In this document: positions 63,797 through 64,000 of the stretch, in pieces | Layout: every line of letters begins with the position of its first letter | Numbering within the stretch: the first letter of the stretch is position 1 | Made by a program: the position numbers and the translations under genes | Assembly: GCA_002099365.1 (NCBI GenBank) | Contig: MSED01000002.1 | Coordinates: forward strand, 3,100,001 to 3,164,000 | Reading direction: 5' to 3' | Source of the DNA: Phialophora verrucosa | Taxonomy: Eukaryota; Ascomycota; Eurotiomycetes; Chaetothyriales; Herpotrichiellaceae | Length of the DNA: 64,000 bases | Notes under the pieces: model-generated | Database searches by the model: none | The model's input: the letters and a program-made list of their open reading frames with translations, nothing else | What the model was told of the DNA's origin: nothing

Positions 63797-64000
63797 CGGC
63801 CGTTCGTTCTTGGTCCTTGGTTTGGGGCAACGAACTAAAATGTGGACTACTCGGTACTCATTGTGTGATGGCTTTGTCATGGACAGGAGAAAGCACGTCG
63901 AAGCTCGTTGTTCCACGTCTCATTCTTTTGTCTGTTGTTCTTTGTTTTCGCACCTCGTTCTGTCGTCTGTGGCTTTTTGTTCTCAGTTCTCAATCTTTCT
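63797..64000. other. Window end, nothing recognised
   Basis: Pyrimidine-rich sequence at the right edge (many TTCTTTGTTCTC-like tracts). Could be promoter sequence of a gene outside the window. Confidence 0.3.

Overview
The window is nuclear DNA from a filamentous ascomycete (Pezizomycotina). The evidence is short GT-AG introns (mostly 45-140 nt) with CTAAC/CTGAC-like branch sites, two Zn(II)2Cys6 regulators, a PNP-NACHT-ankyrin NLR-type receptor, single-copy housekeeping orthologues (LSM2, PSO2/SNM1, FAN1, TPC1, NUS1), and a DNA transposon whose interior carries the CpA-to-TpA signature of repeat-induced point mutation (RIP). I cannot place it in a class with confidence. Exon structures were worked out by hand and checked for phase.

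Layout. 1-6.7 kb: an eroded accessory block holding the 3' end of a TRI12-type MFS transporter, an alpha/beta hydrolase, a 12-exon Baeyer-Villiger monooxygenase with a frameshift in its NADPH-binding motif, a 131-aa orphan and the C-terminal part of a UstYa/DUF3328 protein. It looks like a decaying secondary-metabolite cluster. 6.7-9.5 kb: the FAN1 nuclease. 10.1-18.4 kb: a compact catabolic cluster of a Zn(II)2Cys6 regulator, an arylmalonate-decarboxylase/Asp-Glu-racemase-fold enzyme, an NCS1 permease and an amidase-signature hydrolase. The same palindrome, TCGG-N7-CCGA, lies upstream of all three structural genes (four copies), which suggests one pathway-specific regulon. 19.1-28 kb: a secreted S10 carboxypeptidase, an APC amino-acid/GABA-type permease and a membrane steryl-ester lipase. 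28.8-36.4 kb: a housekeeping block of LSM2, PSO2, TPC1 and NUS1. 36.4-42.6 kb: gene-poor, with a small GPI-anchored protein and a degenerate Zn(II)2Cys6 relic. 42.6-44.4 kb: a secreted TAP-type alpha/beta hydrolase.

45.1-49.9 kb holds what I consider the most interesting locus. A PNP-domain reading frame is joined in frame, across one stop codon, to a NACHT plus about 18 ankyrin repeats. The stop context is UGA-CUA-G, the known high-efficiency readthrough context. So this is either an NLR receptor whose N-terminal domain is made alone or fused by programmed readthrough, or a very recent nonsense allele.

51.2-54.7 kb is a 3503-bp Mutator-like (MULE) element with perfect 40-bp terminal inverted repeats, a 9-bp target-site duplication, reiterated subterminal TCCGTRTAA motifs and a heavily RIPed transposase relic. 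55.1-57.1 kb is an Arg/Ser-rich CxxC protein, 61.2-63.0 kb a C2H2 zinc-finger protein after a 4-kb gap, and the end of the window carries a 45-bp minisatellite.
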